From contig NZ_BSTD01000002.1 of assembly GCF_030269325.1 (NCBI RefSeq), positions 1,984,001-2,048,000 of the forward strand: 64,000 bases of DNA, given 5' to 3'. This document shows, piece by piece, positions 41,901 through 50,131 of this stretch. Source of the DNA: Amycolatopsis sp. NBRC 101858. GTDB lineage: Bacteria > Actinomycetota > Actinomycetes > Mycobacteriales > Pseudonocardiaceae. The notes under the pieces were generated by a model that worked only from the letters and a program-made list of their open reading frames with translations, made no database searches and was not told where the DNA came from. How positions within the stretch are numbered: the stretch's first letter is position 1; every line of letters starts with the position of its first letter. The position numbers and the translations under genes are program-made.

Positions 41901-42845
41901 ATGATCAGCACTTCGGATGTCGAGCGGGCCGCCGCCCGGATCGAGGGCCACGTCCGCCGGACGCCGGTGTTCGCCGACGACGGCGTGTGGTTCAAGCTCG
42001 AGCAGCTGCAGCACACCGGGTCGTTCAAGGCGCGCGGCGCGTTCAACCGGATCATCGCGGCGGGTGAGCTTTCGGCGGCCGGGGTGGTGGCCGCGTCGGG
42101 CGGTAACGCCGGGCTCGCCGTCGCTTACGCCGCAAGGGAGTTCGGGGTGGCCGCGCGGGTCTGCGTCCCGGCGACCGCACCGGCGGTCAAGGTCGCCAAG
42201 CTGCGGCAGCTGGGCGCGGCCGTCGAGCTGGTCGGCGAGAAGTACGCGGACGCCTACGACGCGGCGGTGAAGGACGCGGCGGACCGCGGCGCGCTCTTCT
42301 GCCACGCGTACGACCAGCCGGAGATCTGCGCCGGCCAGGGCACGGTCGGTCTCGAGCTGCTGGCCGACGTCGACGGGCTGGACACGATCCTGGTCGCGGT
42401 GGGCGGCGGCGGCCTGCTGGCGGGCATCGCGGCGGCGGTCGAAGGCCGGGCGCGCGTGGTCGGCGTCGAGCCGCACACGGCGCCGACGCTGCACGCCGCG
42501 CTGGCCGCCGGTGAACCGGTGCCGGTGGAGGTGTCCGGCATCGCGGCGGACTCCCTGGGTGCTTCGCGGCTCGGCGACATCGCGTTCGCGGTCGCCACCC
42601 GCACCGGCGTGGGCTCGGTGCTGGTGGACGACGCGGCGATCGCCGAAGCCCGGGCGGCGTTGTGGGACCGCTACCGCCTGGCGCTCGAGCCCGGCGGAGC
42701 GACGGCGTACGCCGCGCTGTCGACCGGCGCCTACCACCCGGCGCCGGGGGAACGCGTCGCGGTCCTGCTCTGCGGCGCGAACACCGACCCGGCGACGCTC
42801 ACTTCCCCGACAGCCGCTCCACCAGCGGCGCGAACTCCTCGATGA
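41901..42845 (+). CDS. PLP-dependent threonine/serine dehydratase-like enzyme
   Basis: 314 residues from ATG 41901. Fold-type II PLP enzyme: the lysine is in HTGSFKARGAFNRII, the cofactor-binding Ser/Asn loop is SGGNAGLAVAYAAREF, the phosphate loop is VAVGGGGLLAGIAAAV and the C-terminal Cys is in LLCGANTDP. There is no ACT regulatory domain, so it is catabolic or biosynthesis-independent (TdcB/serine racemase-like). The last ~15 residues (SPTAAPPAARTPR) overlap the convergent LLM gene and are probably nonconserved. Confidence 0.88.
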   Translation: MISTSDVERAAARIEGHVRRTPVFADDGVWFKLEQLQHTGSFKARGAFNRIIAAGELSAAGVVAASGGNAGLAVAYAAREFGVAARVCVPATAPAVKVAKLRQLGAAVELVGEKYADAYDAAVKDAADRGALFCHAYDQPEICAGQGTVGLELLADVDGLDTILVAVGGGGLLAGIAAAVEGRARVVGVEPHTAPTLHAALAAGEPVPVEVSGIAADSLGASRLGDIAFAVATRTGVGSVLVDDAAIAEARAALWDRYRLALEPGGATAYAALSTGAYHPAPGERVAVLLCGANTDPATLTSPTAAPPAARTPR

Positions 42846-43618
42846 AGGCGCTGTTGACGCTGACGTAGGAGACGCCGAGCTCGTCGCGGCGCCGTTCGAG
42901 CTCAGCGGCCATGTCGTCGAGGCTGCCGCGGATCATGGTGAGCGAGTCGTGCTCGCTGAGGGTTTCGGCATCGACCCCGATGAACCCCCGGATCCACGGC
43001 GGCACCTGCTCCCCGACGACGAAGATGTTCAGCGCGAACTCGATGTCCCGCTCGCCGGCCGCGGTGTTGATCTCCTCGACGTAGCCGGTCATCTCCTCGC
43101 GGGTGGTCAGGACGCCCCCGGCGAGCGTGACGATGTCGGCTTTCGCTCCGGCGAGCCGCCGCGCTTTCGGGCCGCCCGCGGCGACCATGACGGGGGTGTG
43201 CGCGTCACCGTCGAGCCGCCGGACGTGGTCGATGGTCTCGGAGATGGAGTCGAGCCGCTCCTGGCCCGAGCCGTAGGGCAGGCCGAGCTCTTCGGCTTGC
43301 TGCCGCATGGTGGGCAGCCCGGTCCCGAGCCCCGAGTTCGAACCGGTTGCCGGTGACGACGGAGAGGGAGTGCGACTCCCAGGCTGCGGCCCGCGCGGTC
43401 CGCAGCGGGCTGGCCAGGACGAAGGAGCCGACCTTGAGCTCGGTGGTGACGGCCGCGGCCGCCGCGAGGGCGGCGGTGGGGGTGGGCAGGTTGAGGTTGT
43501 CGGGGCAGAGCAGGGTGGAGTACCCGAGCTCCTCGGCGCGGCGCGCGGTCTGCAGCCACTTCGCACCGCCTTCCGTCGCGCCGGCGACCACGCCGAACCG
43601 GAACGGTTTCTTGGACAT
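42799..43618 (-). pseudogene. F420-type LLM-class oxidoreductase (TIGR03621-like), frameshifted
   Basis: The N-terminal part (from 43618) reads MSKKPFRFGVVAGATEGGAK ... SLSVVTGNRFELG, then the frame breaks. The C-terminal part continues in another frame as GLGTGLPTMRQQAEELGLPY through PVMVAAGGPKARRLAGAKAD to ERLSGK. Removing one C from the CCCC run at 43330-43333 joins them as FELGLGTGLPTM, the expected luciferase-like monooxygenase motif. Joined length is about 272 residues, near-normal for F420-dependent TIM-barrel enzymes (Rv2161c-like). It is either a pseudogene or a sequencing error in a homopolymer; everything else is intact. Confidence 0.82.
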
Positions 43619-43708
43619 CGAAGCACCCCCGGGTAGTTGGTACTTCGATCAAACCACCGCGGAGCCCGGCCGTGCCAGCGCCGCGGTGGTTCGCCGATCC
43701 CCCGGGGA

Positions 43709-44539
43709 TCACCCCCGCTGGTACTCCTCCCAGGTGACCTTCGGCACCGAAGGCCCGTCGTCGGCCCCGCGCCCGGCGAGCCCGTTCATCCCCAGGTAGT
43801 AGTCCCCGGTCTGGTGCTGGGCCCCCGACGAAAGATCCGGGTCCGAAACGGCCTCGGCGTGGACGTGGTAGGCGAACCCCTGCGCCGGAGTCCGGTACCA
43901 CGCGGCGAACCCGACCTGGCGCAGCGCCTTGATGAAGTTCGTGCGGGTCGTCGACGACATGCCGGACACCGAGATGTCCATCGCGCCGCCGCCGTCGTGC
44001 GTTCCCGCCGACGCGTCGACGCCGCCCGGGTTGTACGACCCCTGCGTCAGGCTGACCGTCGTGCCGGTGAGCCTTTCGGCCTCCAGCAGCATCGCCTTGG
44101 TGCGGGTGTTGATCGTGACGCCGCGGTAGGACACCCGGCTGCCCGCCGAAACCGGCGAAGTCACCGTGTACCGGCCCTCGCCCAGCTTCTCCAGCGACGT
44201 CTTGCCCGGCAGGCCGGACGCGTCGATCCCGGTGTACCCCAACGACTTCTGGTACTGCGAGTACGCCGTGATGGTCGTGGTGCCGAAGTACCCGTCGACG
44301 TACGTCGCGGCCAGCAGGCCCTTCGCCTGCAGCGCCTGCTCCACCAGCAGCACGCTGTCGTGCGCTCCCGGGGTCTGGGTGTCGTCGGCCCGGCGGGGGT
44401 CGATCTGGGCCGCCTTCAGCACGGCCTCCATGTTCGCCGTGGGCAGCGCCGTCGTGGCCGCGGGCTCGGCCTGAGCCGGTGCGGCCACGGCGAACGCCGC
44501 TGCGGTGAGTGCCGTCAGCACGGCGGCCTTCGTGAACAT
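43709..44539 (-). CDS. Secreted M15-type peptidase with peptidoglycan-binding domain
   Basis: 276 residues, Sec signal (MFTKAAVLTALTAAAFAVAA). Residues ~50-120 resemble a peptidoglycan-binding module (SVLLVEQALQAKGLL, VDGYFGTTTITAYSQYQKSL). Residues 140-250 carry M15/VanY-like zinc ligands: GTHDGGGAMDIS gives His and Asp, and FAYHVHAEA gives the third His. Likely a D-alanyl-D-alanine carboxypeptidase or endopeptidase acting on the wall. A 15-bp palindrome (GATCCCC-C-GGGGATC, 43696-43710) straddles its stop and may act as terminator. Confidence 0.83.
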   Translation of the reverse strand: MFTKAAVLTALTAAAFAVAAPAQAEPAATTALPTANMEAVLKAAQIDPRRADDTQTPGAHDSVLLVEQALQAKGLLAATYVDGYFGTTTITAYSQYQKSLGYTGIDASGLPGKTSLEKLGEGRYTVTSPVSAGSRVSYRGVTINTRTKAMLLEAERLTGTTVSLTQGSYNPGGVDASAGTHDGGGAMDISVSGMSSTTRTNFIKALRQVGFAAWYRTPAQGFAYHVHAEAVSDPDLSSGAQHQTGDYYLGMNGLAGRGADDGPSVPKVTWEEYQRG

Positions 44540-44609
44540 CCCTGTCCTCCACTGGTCGGAATCCGTTGCTCCGCCAGCATCACCCGGCCCGGTATAAAGA
44601 CCGTACAAA

Positions 44610-46745
44610 TCACCCGGCCCGGAAGCCACGCAGGCGCAGGCTGTTCGTGACGACGAAGACCGAGCTGACCGCCATCGCCGCCCCCGCGAGCATCGGGTTC
44701 AGCAGGCCCGCGGCCGCCAGTGGCAGCGCCGCGACGTTGTACGCGAACGCCCAGAACAGGTTGCCCTTGATCGTGCGCAGCGTCCGGCGGGACAGGCGGA
44801 TCGCGTCGGCCGCCGCGCGCAGGTCGCCGCTCACCAGGGTCAGGTCGGCCGCCTCGATCGCGACGTCGGTGCCCGTTCCCATCGCCAGGCCCAGGTCGGC
44901 CCGGGCGAGCGCGGCCGCGTCGTTGACGCCGTCGCCGATCATCGCGACGACCTTGCCGTCCTCCTGCAGCCCGCGGACGACGTCGGCCTTGTCCTTCGGC
45001 AGCACCTCGGCGATCACGCGCTCGATGCCGACCTCGGCGGCGACCGCACGGGCGACCACGGCGCCGTCCCCGGTGAGCAGCACCGGGGTCAACCCGAGCC
45101 CCCGCAGCCGGCGGACCGCCTCGGCGGACGTCGGCTTGACGGTGTCGGCCACGGCCAGCGTGCCGCGGACCTCGCCGTCCCAGGTCACCGCGACCGTGGT
45201 CAGCGCGCTGCCGGAAGCGGCCCGCCCGACGGCGACCTTCCGCCCCTCGACGACGCCTTCGACGCCCAGCCCCGGCGTGCTGCGGAAGTCCGCGACGGAC
45301 GGCAGCGTTCCGAAGCGCTCCCGGGCGGCGTCCGCGATCGCGCGGGCGACCGGGTGTTCGGACGCGGCTTCGACGGCGCCCGCGAGCCGCAGGACCTCGC
45401 CGTCGCCCTCGACCAGCGTCATCCGGCCGGTGGTCACGGTGCCGGTCTTGTCGAACACGACGGTGTCGACGCGCCGGGTGGACTCCAGCACCTCCGGCCC
45501 CTTGATGAGGATGCCGAGCTGCGCGCCGCGGCCGGTGCCGACCAGCAGCGCCGTCGGCGTCGCCAGGCCCAGCGCGCACGGGCAGGCGATGATCAGCACC
45601 GCCACCGCGGCGGTGAACGCGGCCGACGGCGTCCCGCCCGCGCCGAGCCAGAAGGCGAGCGTCGCCACGGCCAGCGCGATGACGATCGGGACGAAGACCG
45701 CCGAAACGCGGTCGGCGAGCCGCTGCACGCGGGCCTTGCCGGTCTGGGCCTCCTCGACGAGCCGGGCCGTCTGGGCCAGCTGCGTGTCGGCGCCGACCCG
45801 GGTGGCGCGGACGACGAGCCGCCCGCCGGCGTTGACCGTCGCGCCGGCGACGGTGTCGCCCGGCCCGACCTCGACCGGCACGCTCTCGCCGGTGAGCAGG
45901 CTCGCGTCGATCGCGGACCCGCCGTCCTCGACGACGCCGTCGGTGGCGACCTTCTCCCCCGGCCGCACCAGGAACCGGTCGCCGACGGCCAGGTCACCGA
46001 TCGGGATCCGCCGCTCGCCGCCGTCGCGCAGGACGGCGACGTCCTTCGCGCCCAGGTCCAGCAACGCCCGCAGCGCGGCGCCGGCGCGGCGCTTCGACCG
46101 GGCCTCGAAGTAGCGGCCGGCCAGGATGAACGTGGTGACACCGGCGGCGACCTCGAGGTAGATGGCACCGTCCCCGGCCATCCGCTCGATGGTGAATTCG
46201 AACGGGTGCTTCATGCCCGGCAGGCCCGCGCTGCCGAACAGCAGCGCGTACACCGACCAGCCGAACGCAGCCAGCGTGCCCATCGAAATGAGCGTGTCCA
46301 TCGTGGCGGCGCCGTGGCGGAGGTTGGCGAACGCGGCGCGGTGGAACGGCCACGCGCCCCACACCAGCACCGGCGCGGCCAGGGTGAGCGAAATCCACTG
46401 CCAGTAGGTGAACTGCCACGCGGGCACCATGGCCAGGGCGATCACCGGCACCGACAGCACGGCGGAACCGAGCAGGCGCTGCTTGAGGGGGTCGCCCTCC
46501 GGGACCTCGTCCGGTTCGGCCTGGGGCAGTCTCGCGCCGTAGCCCGCCGCTTCGACCTGCGCGACGAGGTCCTGCGTGCCGACCTCGCCGCTGTAGACGA
46601 CCTTCGCCTTTTCCGTCGCGTAGTTGACGGTCGCCGTGACGCCGTCCAGCTTGTTGAGCTTGCGCTCGATCCGCGCCGCGCAGGACGCGCAGGTCATGCC
46701 GGTGATGGCGAGCTCGACGTTCTTGGCTTCCAGCTGCAGCGTCAC
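44610..46745 (-). CDS. copA: Copper-translocating P-type ATPase (CopA)
   Basis: 711 residues from GTG 46745. One N-terminal HMA domain with GMTCASCAARIERKL, eight membrane helices including the CPC metal site IIACPCALGLATP, the phosphorylation motif DKTGTVTTGRM, SEHPVARAI in the nucleotide domain and MIGDGVNDAAALARADLG. The C-terminal NLFWAFAYN and MAVSSVFVVTNSLRLR are the Cu(I) helix 7/8 signatures of CopA. It exports Cu(I). Start overlaps the preceding gene's stop by 4 bp. Third gene of the copZ-membrane protein-copA operon. Confidence 0.95.
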   Translation of the reverse strand: MTLQLEAKNVELAITGMTCASCAARIERKLNKLDGVTATVNYATEKAKVVYSGEVGTQDLVAQVEAAGYGARLPQAEPDEVPEGDPLKQRLLGSAVLSVPVIALAMVPAWQFTYWQWISLTLAAPVLVWGAWPFHRAAFANLRHGAATMDTLISMGTLAAFGWSVYALLFGSAGLPGMKHPFEFTIERMAGDGAIYLEVAAGVTTFILAGRYFEARSKRRAGAALRALLDLGAKDVAVLRDGGERRIPIGDLAVGDRFLVRPGEKVATDGVVEDGGSAIDASLLTGESVPVEVGPGDTVAGATVNAGGRLVVRATRVGADTQLAQTARLVEEAQTGKARVQRLADRVSAVFVPIVIALAVATLAFWLGAGGTPSAAFTAAVAVLIIACPCALGLATPTALLVGTGRGAQLGILIKGPEVLESTRRVDTVVFDKTGTVTTGRMTLVEGDGEVLRLAGAVEAASEHPVARAIADAARERFGTLPSVADFRSTPGLGVEGVVEGRKVAVGRAASGSALTTVAVTWDGEVRGTLAVADTVKPTSAEAVRRLRGLGLTPVLLTGDGAVVARAVAAEVGIERVIAEVLPKDKADVVRGLQEDGKVVAMIGDGVNDAAALARADLGLAMGTGTDVAIEAADLTLVSGDLRAAADAIRLSRRTLRTIKGNLFWAFAYNVAALPLAAAGLLNPMLAGAAMAVSSVFVVTNSLRLRGFRAG

Positions 46746-47620
46746 GGCCGGTCCCCTTCCCCGGTGGGCACGGTGAATTCGGCGGTGCGGACCTGGTCGC
46801 CGTGGCGGAAGTCCAGGAACAGCCGGTAGGTCCCGGCCGACGGGACCTCGGCGATGAACGTCACGGCCGCGCCCGCGCGGCCGTCCGGGTGGACGTGCAG
46901 GTACCCCAGGTCGCCGCCGCGCAACGCGACGAGGTGGCCGTACGCGCCCAGGTAGGGCTGCAGATCGGTGACTTCGCGGCCGTCCTTGGTGACCGTCGCG
47001 GTCAGGCGGGACGAGCGGCCGGGAACGAGGTCGCCGTCGAGCCGGACGCGGTAGCCGTCGACGTCGGCGGTGCGCGACGGCGCGTGCTCGACCGGCTGGA
47101 AGAGACCCGGCGCGACGAGGTCGACGCCGAGTGTCTGCGCCGGTCCCCCGGTCGGCTTGAAGTCGGCGAAGGCGCGGTAGCTGCCCGCGCCGGCGACCGT
47201 GATCGGCACGCTCCACGTGCCGTCGGCGCCGAGCTCGGGGTGCAGGTGCTGGTAGCCGCTGGTGTCGCGGCGGACGACGATGAAGTGCAGCCGCTTCTCG
47301 TGTTCGACGTCGTAGGCGGTCACGAGAGCACCGTCCGGGCCGGTGATCCGGAAGGTGAACTGCGTCGTGGCGCCCGGGGTGAGCGCCGGATCGGCGGGCG
47401 TGAGGGTGTAGCCGCCCGCGGCCGACGCCAGCCCGCCGGGCTGGTGGTCCGCGGCCTCCGCGACGGTGCCGCCGTGGACGTCCCCGTGCGCGGCGTCCTC
47501 GCCACCGTGCGCCCCGGCTTCGGCGGGGAAAGGACCGACGGCGGTGCCGGCGGCCCAGGCGCCGGCGGCGACCAGGGCGAGCGCCGCACCGTAGGCGGAG
47601 AGCTTCGCTGCCGTGTTCAT
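46742..47620 (-). CDS. Membrane-anchored His-rich copper-operon protein
   Basis: 292 residues. A single N-terminal membrane helix (LSAYGAALALVAAGAWAAGT), then a His-rich stretch (AGAHGGEDAAHGDVHGG), then two beta-rich Ig-like halves with HLHPE and YLHVHPDG motifs capable of binding copper. Commonly found between copZ and copA in actinobacteria, where it is annotated as hypothetical or heavy-metal-binding. A periplasmic copper-buffering role is inferred from His content and context. Overlaps copZ by 4 bp (ATGA). Confidence 0.8.
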   Translation of the reverse strand: MNTAAKLSAYGAALALVAAGAWAAGTAVGPFPAEAGAHGGEDAAHGDVHGGTVAEAADHQPGGLASAAGGYTLTPADPALTPGATTQFTFRITGPDGALVTAYDVEHEKRLHFIVVRRDTSGYQHLHPELGADGTWSVPITVAGAGSYRAFADFKPTGGPAQTLGVDLVAPGLFQPVEHAPSRTADVDGYRVRLDGDLVPGRSSRLTATVTKDGREVTDLQPYLGAYGHLVALRGGDLGYLHVHPDGRAGAAVTFIAEVPSAGTYRLFLDFRHGDQVRTAEFTVPTGEGDRP

Positions 47621-47820
47621 GTCAGCCGGTACCCCGCTTCTTCGACGGCGCCGCGCACGTCGGCCGCGGAAAGGGCTTCGGTGCTGCTGACGGTGACCGC
47701 GCCGGTGGCCAGTTCGACGGTGACGCCGGTGACGCCCCCGAGACCGCGGATTTCCTCTTCGACCGAGCGGGCGCAGTGGTCGCAGGTCATGCCCGTGACG
47801 GTGTAGGTCGTGTCTGCCAT
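47617..47820 (-). CDS. copZ: Copper chaperone CopZ (HMA domain)
   Basis: 67 residues, one ferredoxin-like HMA fold with the Cu(I) motif GMTCDHC (CxxC) near residue 10 and a typical AGYRL end. First gene of the copper operon; it shuttles Cu(I) to CopA. Start 11 bp from a CsoR-like operator. Confidence 0.93.
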   Translation of the reverse strand: MADTTYTVTGMTCDHCARSVEEEIRGLGGVTGVTVELATGAVTVSSTEALSAADVRGAVEEAGYRLT

Positions 47821-47830
47821 GCCTCATGGA

Positions 47831-47850
47831 TACCCTAGGGGGGTAGGGTA
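47831..47850. promoter_or_regulatory. CsoR-like copper operator TACCC...GGGTA
   Basis: TACCCTAGGGGGGTAGGGTA lies immediately upstream of copZ. The G-tract flanked by TACCC/GGGTA resembles operators of CsoR, the Cu(I)-sensing repressor of actinobacterial copper operons. No csoR gene is in the window, so the regulator acts in trans. Confidence 0.65.
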
Positions 47851-48171
47851 AGCAAGCGTGGTCACGACATGTAATCCCGGTCACAGTGGTTTCGGTTACC
47901 ACTGGTCCAGGCGTGTTTCTCCTCGTCACGGAGAGTTCTCAAGGGGGTTCCCTGGACGGTGCCGTGTTCGTTTCGTAACCTGTTCGAGATCTCGCGGCCC
48001 CCGGTCGTCGATGAGACGGCGACGCGAGATCGCCGCCGATACCCCCTGCTGGGTACCGGACCCCACCGCGTGCTCTTCCTGTTGCGGTCGAGCACGCGCC
48101 GGACACGGCGAGGCCCCCGACTCGCCCCGGTGCCCGACGGCGGCCGATCAGCAAAGGAGACCCGCGCGAGA
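47851..48171 (+). promoter_or_regulatory. Structured 5' leader of the NlpC/P60 gene
   Basis: No coding sequence is supported in this 320-bp stretch. GATCGCCGCCG (48028-48038) pairs with CGGCGGCCGATC (48138-48149, one bulged base), closing a ~120-nt domain. The domain contains a perfect 9-bp hairpin CGCGTGCTC / GAGCACGCG (48067-48075 / 48090-48098). A GGAGA ribosome site follows at about 48155. Actinobacterial NlpC/P60 and resuscitation factor genes often have c-di-AMP (ydaO) leaders; the structure is compatible with some regulatory RNA, but class-specific conserved bases were not verified. Confidence 0.4.
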
Positions 48172-49224
48172 ATGCGTTCGCATCCCGTCAAGCGCGTGGT
48201 GTCAGGTGCGCTCGCCGCTGCCTCGGTGATCACTGTCGTCACCATGGCCCAGGCGCCGGCCACCGCCGCCCCCATCTCCGTCCTCCAGGCTCCCCCGACC
48301 GGGTCCGACGCCCTGGCCAAGTACCGCGACCTCTCGGCCCAGGCCGAGAAGCTCAACGAAGACCTGCTCAAGGCCCAGGACGACCTGACCGCCAAGCAGG
48401 GACAGCTCGACAAGGCCAACGCCGACGTCACCGCCGCCAAGGACGCGGGTGCGGGGGCCATCGAGGCGAAGAAGAAGTACCAGACGCAGGTCGACAAGTT
48501 CGCCGGCGCGTCGTTCACCAGCGGCGTCCAGTTGAACAAGCTGTCGGCCCTGCTGGCCGGCACGTCGACGCAGGACTTCCTGGACCGCTCGGCGGCCCTC
48601 GAGGTCATCGCGACCGACAAGAACTCCGCGATGGACAACCTCAGCAGCGCGGCCGAGCAGGCCACCGCGGCCGAGAAGGCGGCGACGGACGCGGCGAAGC
48701 GGGCGACCGACGCCCGTGACGCGGCCGCCAAGCTGGCGTCGGACATCGAGGGCAAGAAGAAGAACCTCCAGGCCCAGATCGACCAGATCGAGGCCCAGAG
48801 CAAGACCCTCAGCACCGCCGACAAGACCGCCCAGAAGGACACCGGCGGCAAGGCCCCGACGGTCAAGGCGGCCTCCTCGGCCGCGCAGAAGGCGGTCGAC
48901 GCGGCGCTGAGCAAGCTCGGCAGCGCCTACGTCTACGGTGCCACCGGGCCGTCCACGTTCGACTGCTCGGGCCTGATGCAGTGGGCCTACAAGCAGGCCG
49001 GGATCACCCTGCCGCGGACGTCGTCGGCCCAGGCGGGCTTCGGCACGTCGGTGCCGCGCGACCAGCTGCAGCCGGGCGACCTCGTCGCGTACTACTCCCC
49101 CGTGTCCCACATCGGGATGTACATCGGCGACGGCAAGATGGTCCACGCGCCGACGAGCGGCGACGTCGTCAAGATCTCGCCGCTGCTGAAGGAGTACGCG
49201 GGAGCGACGCGGCCGACGGCCTGA
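48172..49224 (+). CDS. RipA-like NlpC/P60 cell-wall hydrolase
   Basis: 350 residues from ATG 48172. Sec signal (VVSGALAAASVITVVTMAQA), then a long coiled-coil (about 45-215; AEKLNEDLLKAQDDLTAKQG, ATAAEKAATDAAKRATDARD), then an NlpC/P60 domain. The nucleophile Cys is in FDCSGLMQWAYKQAG, the His in VSHIGMYIGDG and the third residue near KMVHAP. D,L-endopeptidases of this type split daughter cells and turn over peptidoglycan. The coiled coil is an autoinhibitory or protein-contact region in RipA. Followed by a strong hairpin. Confidence 0.92.
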   Translation: MRSHPVKRVVSGALAAASVITVVTMAQAPATAAPISVLQAPPTGSDALAKYRDLSAQAEKLNEDLLKAQDDLTAKQGQLDKANADVTAAKDAGAGAIEAKKKYQTQVDKFAGASFTSGVQLNKLSALLAGTSTQDFLDRSAALEVIATDKNSAMDNLSSAAEQATAAEKAATDAAKRATDARDAAAKLASDIEGKKKNLQAQIDQIEAQSKTLSTADKTAQKDTGGKAPTVKAASSAAQKAVDAALSKLGSAYVYGATGPSTFDCSGLMQWAYKQAGITLPRTSSAQAGFGTSVPRDQLQPGDLVAYYSPVSHIGMYIGDGKMVHAPTSGDVVKISPLLKEYAGATRPTA

Positions 49225-49236
49225 CGTTCGATCGCC

Positions 49237-49279
49237 AGTGCCCCGTCCGGGAGGTGTGGAACCTCCCCGGCGGGGCACT
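49237..49279. terminator. Long hairpin after NlpC/P60 gene, abutting next start
   Basis: Outer stem AGTGCCCCG / CGGGGCACT (49237-49245 / 49271-49279) and inner stem GGGAGGT / ACCTCCC (49249-49255 / 49261-49267) form an almost continuous hairpin 13 bp past the stop. It ends 8 bp before the ATG of the next gene and contains that gene's only GGAGG-like sequence. Confidence 0.75.
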
Positions 49280-49287
49280 CTGCGTCC

Positions 49288-49710
49288 ATGGCCGAGAACG
49301 ACGAAGTCGACCGGCCGACCTCGGACGCGGTCGGCAAGGTCACCGAAGCCTTCGAGACGGTCGAACGCGCGCGAGGTCACCTCTACGCGTTCCACCAGAT
49401 GACCGGCAGCGCGGACCTCCTGTTCGAAGACGCCGCGAAGATGCTGCGGGACGCCGGCCACGCCGGGTGGGCGGACCGGATCGACGACGAGCTGATCGGG
49501 CTCAACGTGCTCCCGGAACGCTGGACTTTCCAGGTCGTCGAGGAGTACGACGACGGCTACTACCGCACCACCCGCGAACTCACGCGCCAAGTGCGGGAGG
49601 GCCTGACGGGCGGCCGCCGCCACGCGCAGGAGCAGCGGATGAAGGACGAGCGCCGCACCCGCGGGCGCCCGGGCCACGAAGCGGGCCCGCCGAGCACGCC
49701 GCCCTCGTGA
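49288..49710 (+). CDS. Conserved hypothetical protein, acidic N-half
   Basis: 140 residues. Helical protein with TSDAVGKVTEAFETVERARG, HLYAFHQMTGSADLLFEDAA and DRIDDELIGLNVLPERWTFQ. The C-terminal third is basic and Pro-rich (RRTRGRPGHEAGPPSTPPS). Similar proteins appear in actinobacteria without assigned function. No free Shine-Dalgarno is visible; the nearest GGAGG lies in the preceding hairpin. Confidence 0.75.
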   Translation: MAENDEVDRPTSDAVGKVTEAFETVERARGHLYAFHQMTGSADLLFEDAAKMLRDAGHAGWADRIDDELIGLNVLPERWTFQVVEEYDDGYYRTTRELTRQVREGLTGGRRHAQEQRMKDERRTRGRPGHEAGPPSTPPS

Positions 49711-49777
49711 TCGGAAATTGTCGGACCGCTGCGCTAGGGTCGAACCCGAACGAACAGATGTTCGATGGGAGGCTGTG

Positions 49778-49978
49778 ATGACGGATCAGGTGGAGCCCAA
49801 TCCGGAGAAGGACCCGAGCGACTGGACCACCGGCGACGAGCCGATGACCGGGCCGCAGAAGTCGTACTTGCAGACGCTGGCCCAGGAGGCCGGCGAGGAG
49901 GTGCCGGACGAGCTGACGAAGGCCGAGGCCTCGGCGCGGATCGACGAGCTTCAGCGCACGACCGGGCGGGGCAGCTGA
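49778..49978 (+). CDS. DUF3072 small protein
   Basis: 66 residues from ATG 49778 with GGGAGG upstream. Contains PNPEKDPSDWTTGDEPMTGP, QKSYLQTLAQEAGEEVPDEL, TKAEASARIDELQ, the full DUF3072 pattern, which is SAP-like in its last helix pair. Function unknown. Its stop codon lies in the first unit of a tandem repeat. Confidence 0.85.
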   Translation: MTDQVEPNPEKDPSDWTTGDEPMTGPQKSYLQTLAQEAGEEVPDELTKAEASARIDELQRTTGRGS

Positions 49979-50131
49979 GGGCGAGCGCCGCTCGTGGCGG
50001 GGCAGCTGAGGGCGAGCGCCCCTCAGGCCGCGGCAGCTGACGGCGAGCGCCGCTCAGGCCGCGGCAGCCGAGGGCGTGCGCCGCTCTCAGGCCGCGGCGG
50101 CTTAGGGCGAGCGCCGCTCAGGCCGCGAGAG
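49971..50131. repeat. Five ~31-bp hairpin repeats between DUF3072 and Rho-like genes
   Basis: Units starting GCAGCTGAGGGCGAGCG at 49971, 50002, 50033, 50064 and about 50098. Each holds GAGCG-C-CGCTC and an outer CTGAG/CTCAG stem. The first unit contains the DUF3072 stop and the last contains the Rho-paralog stop, so the array fills the whole convergent gap. No unique spacers exist. Confidence 0.8.

Noticed and set aside
47959..48171. N-terminal extension of the NlpC/P60 protein upstream of ATG 48172
   Set aside because: It would bury the signal peptide and crosses the structured leader; a ribosome site supports 48172.
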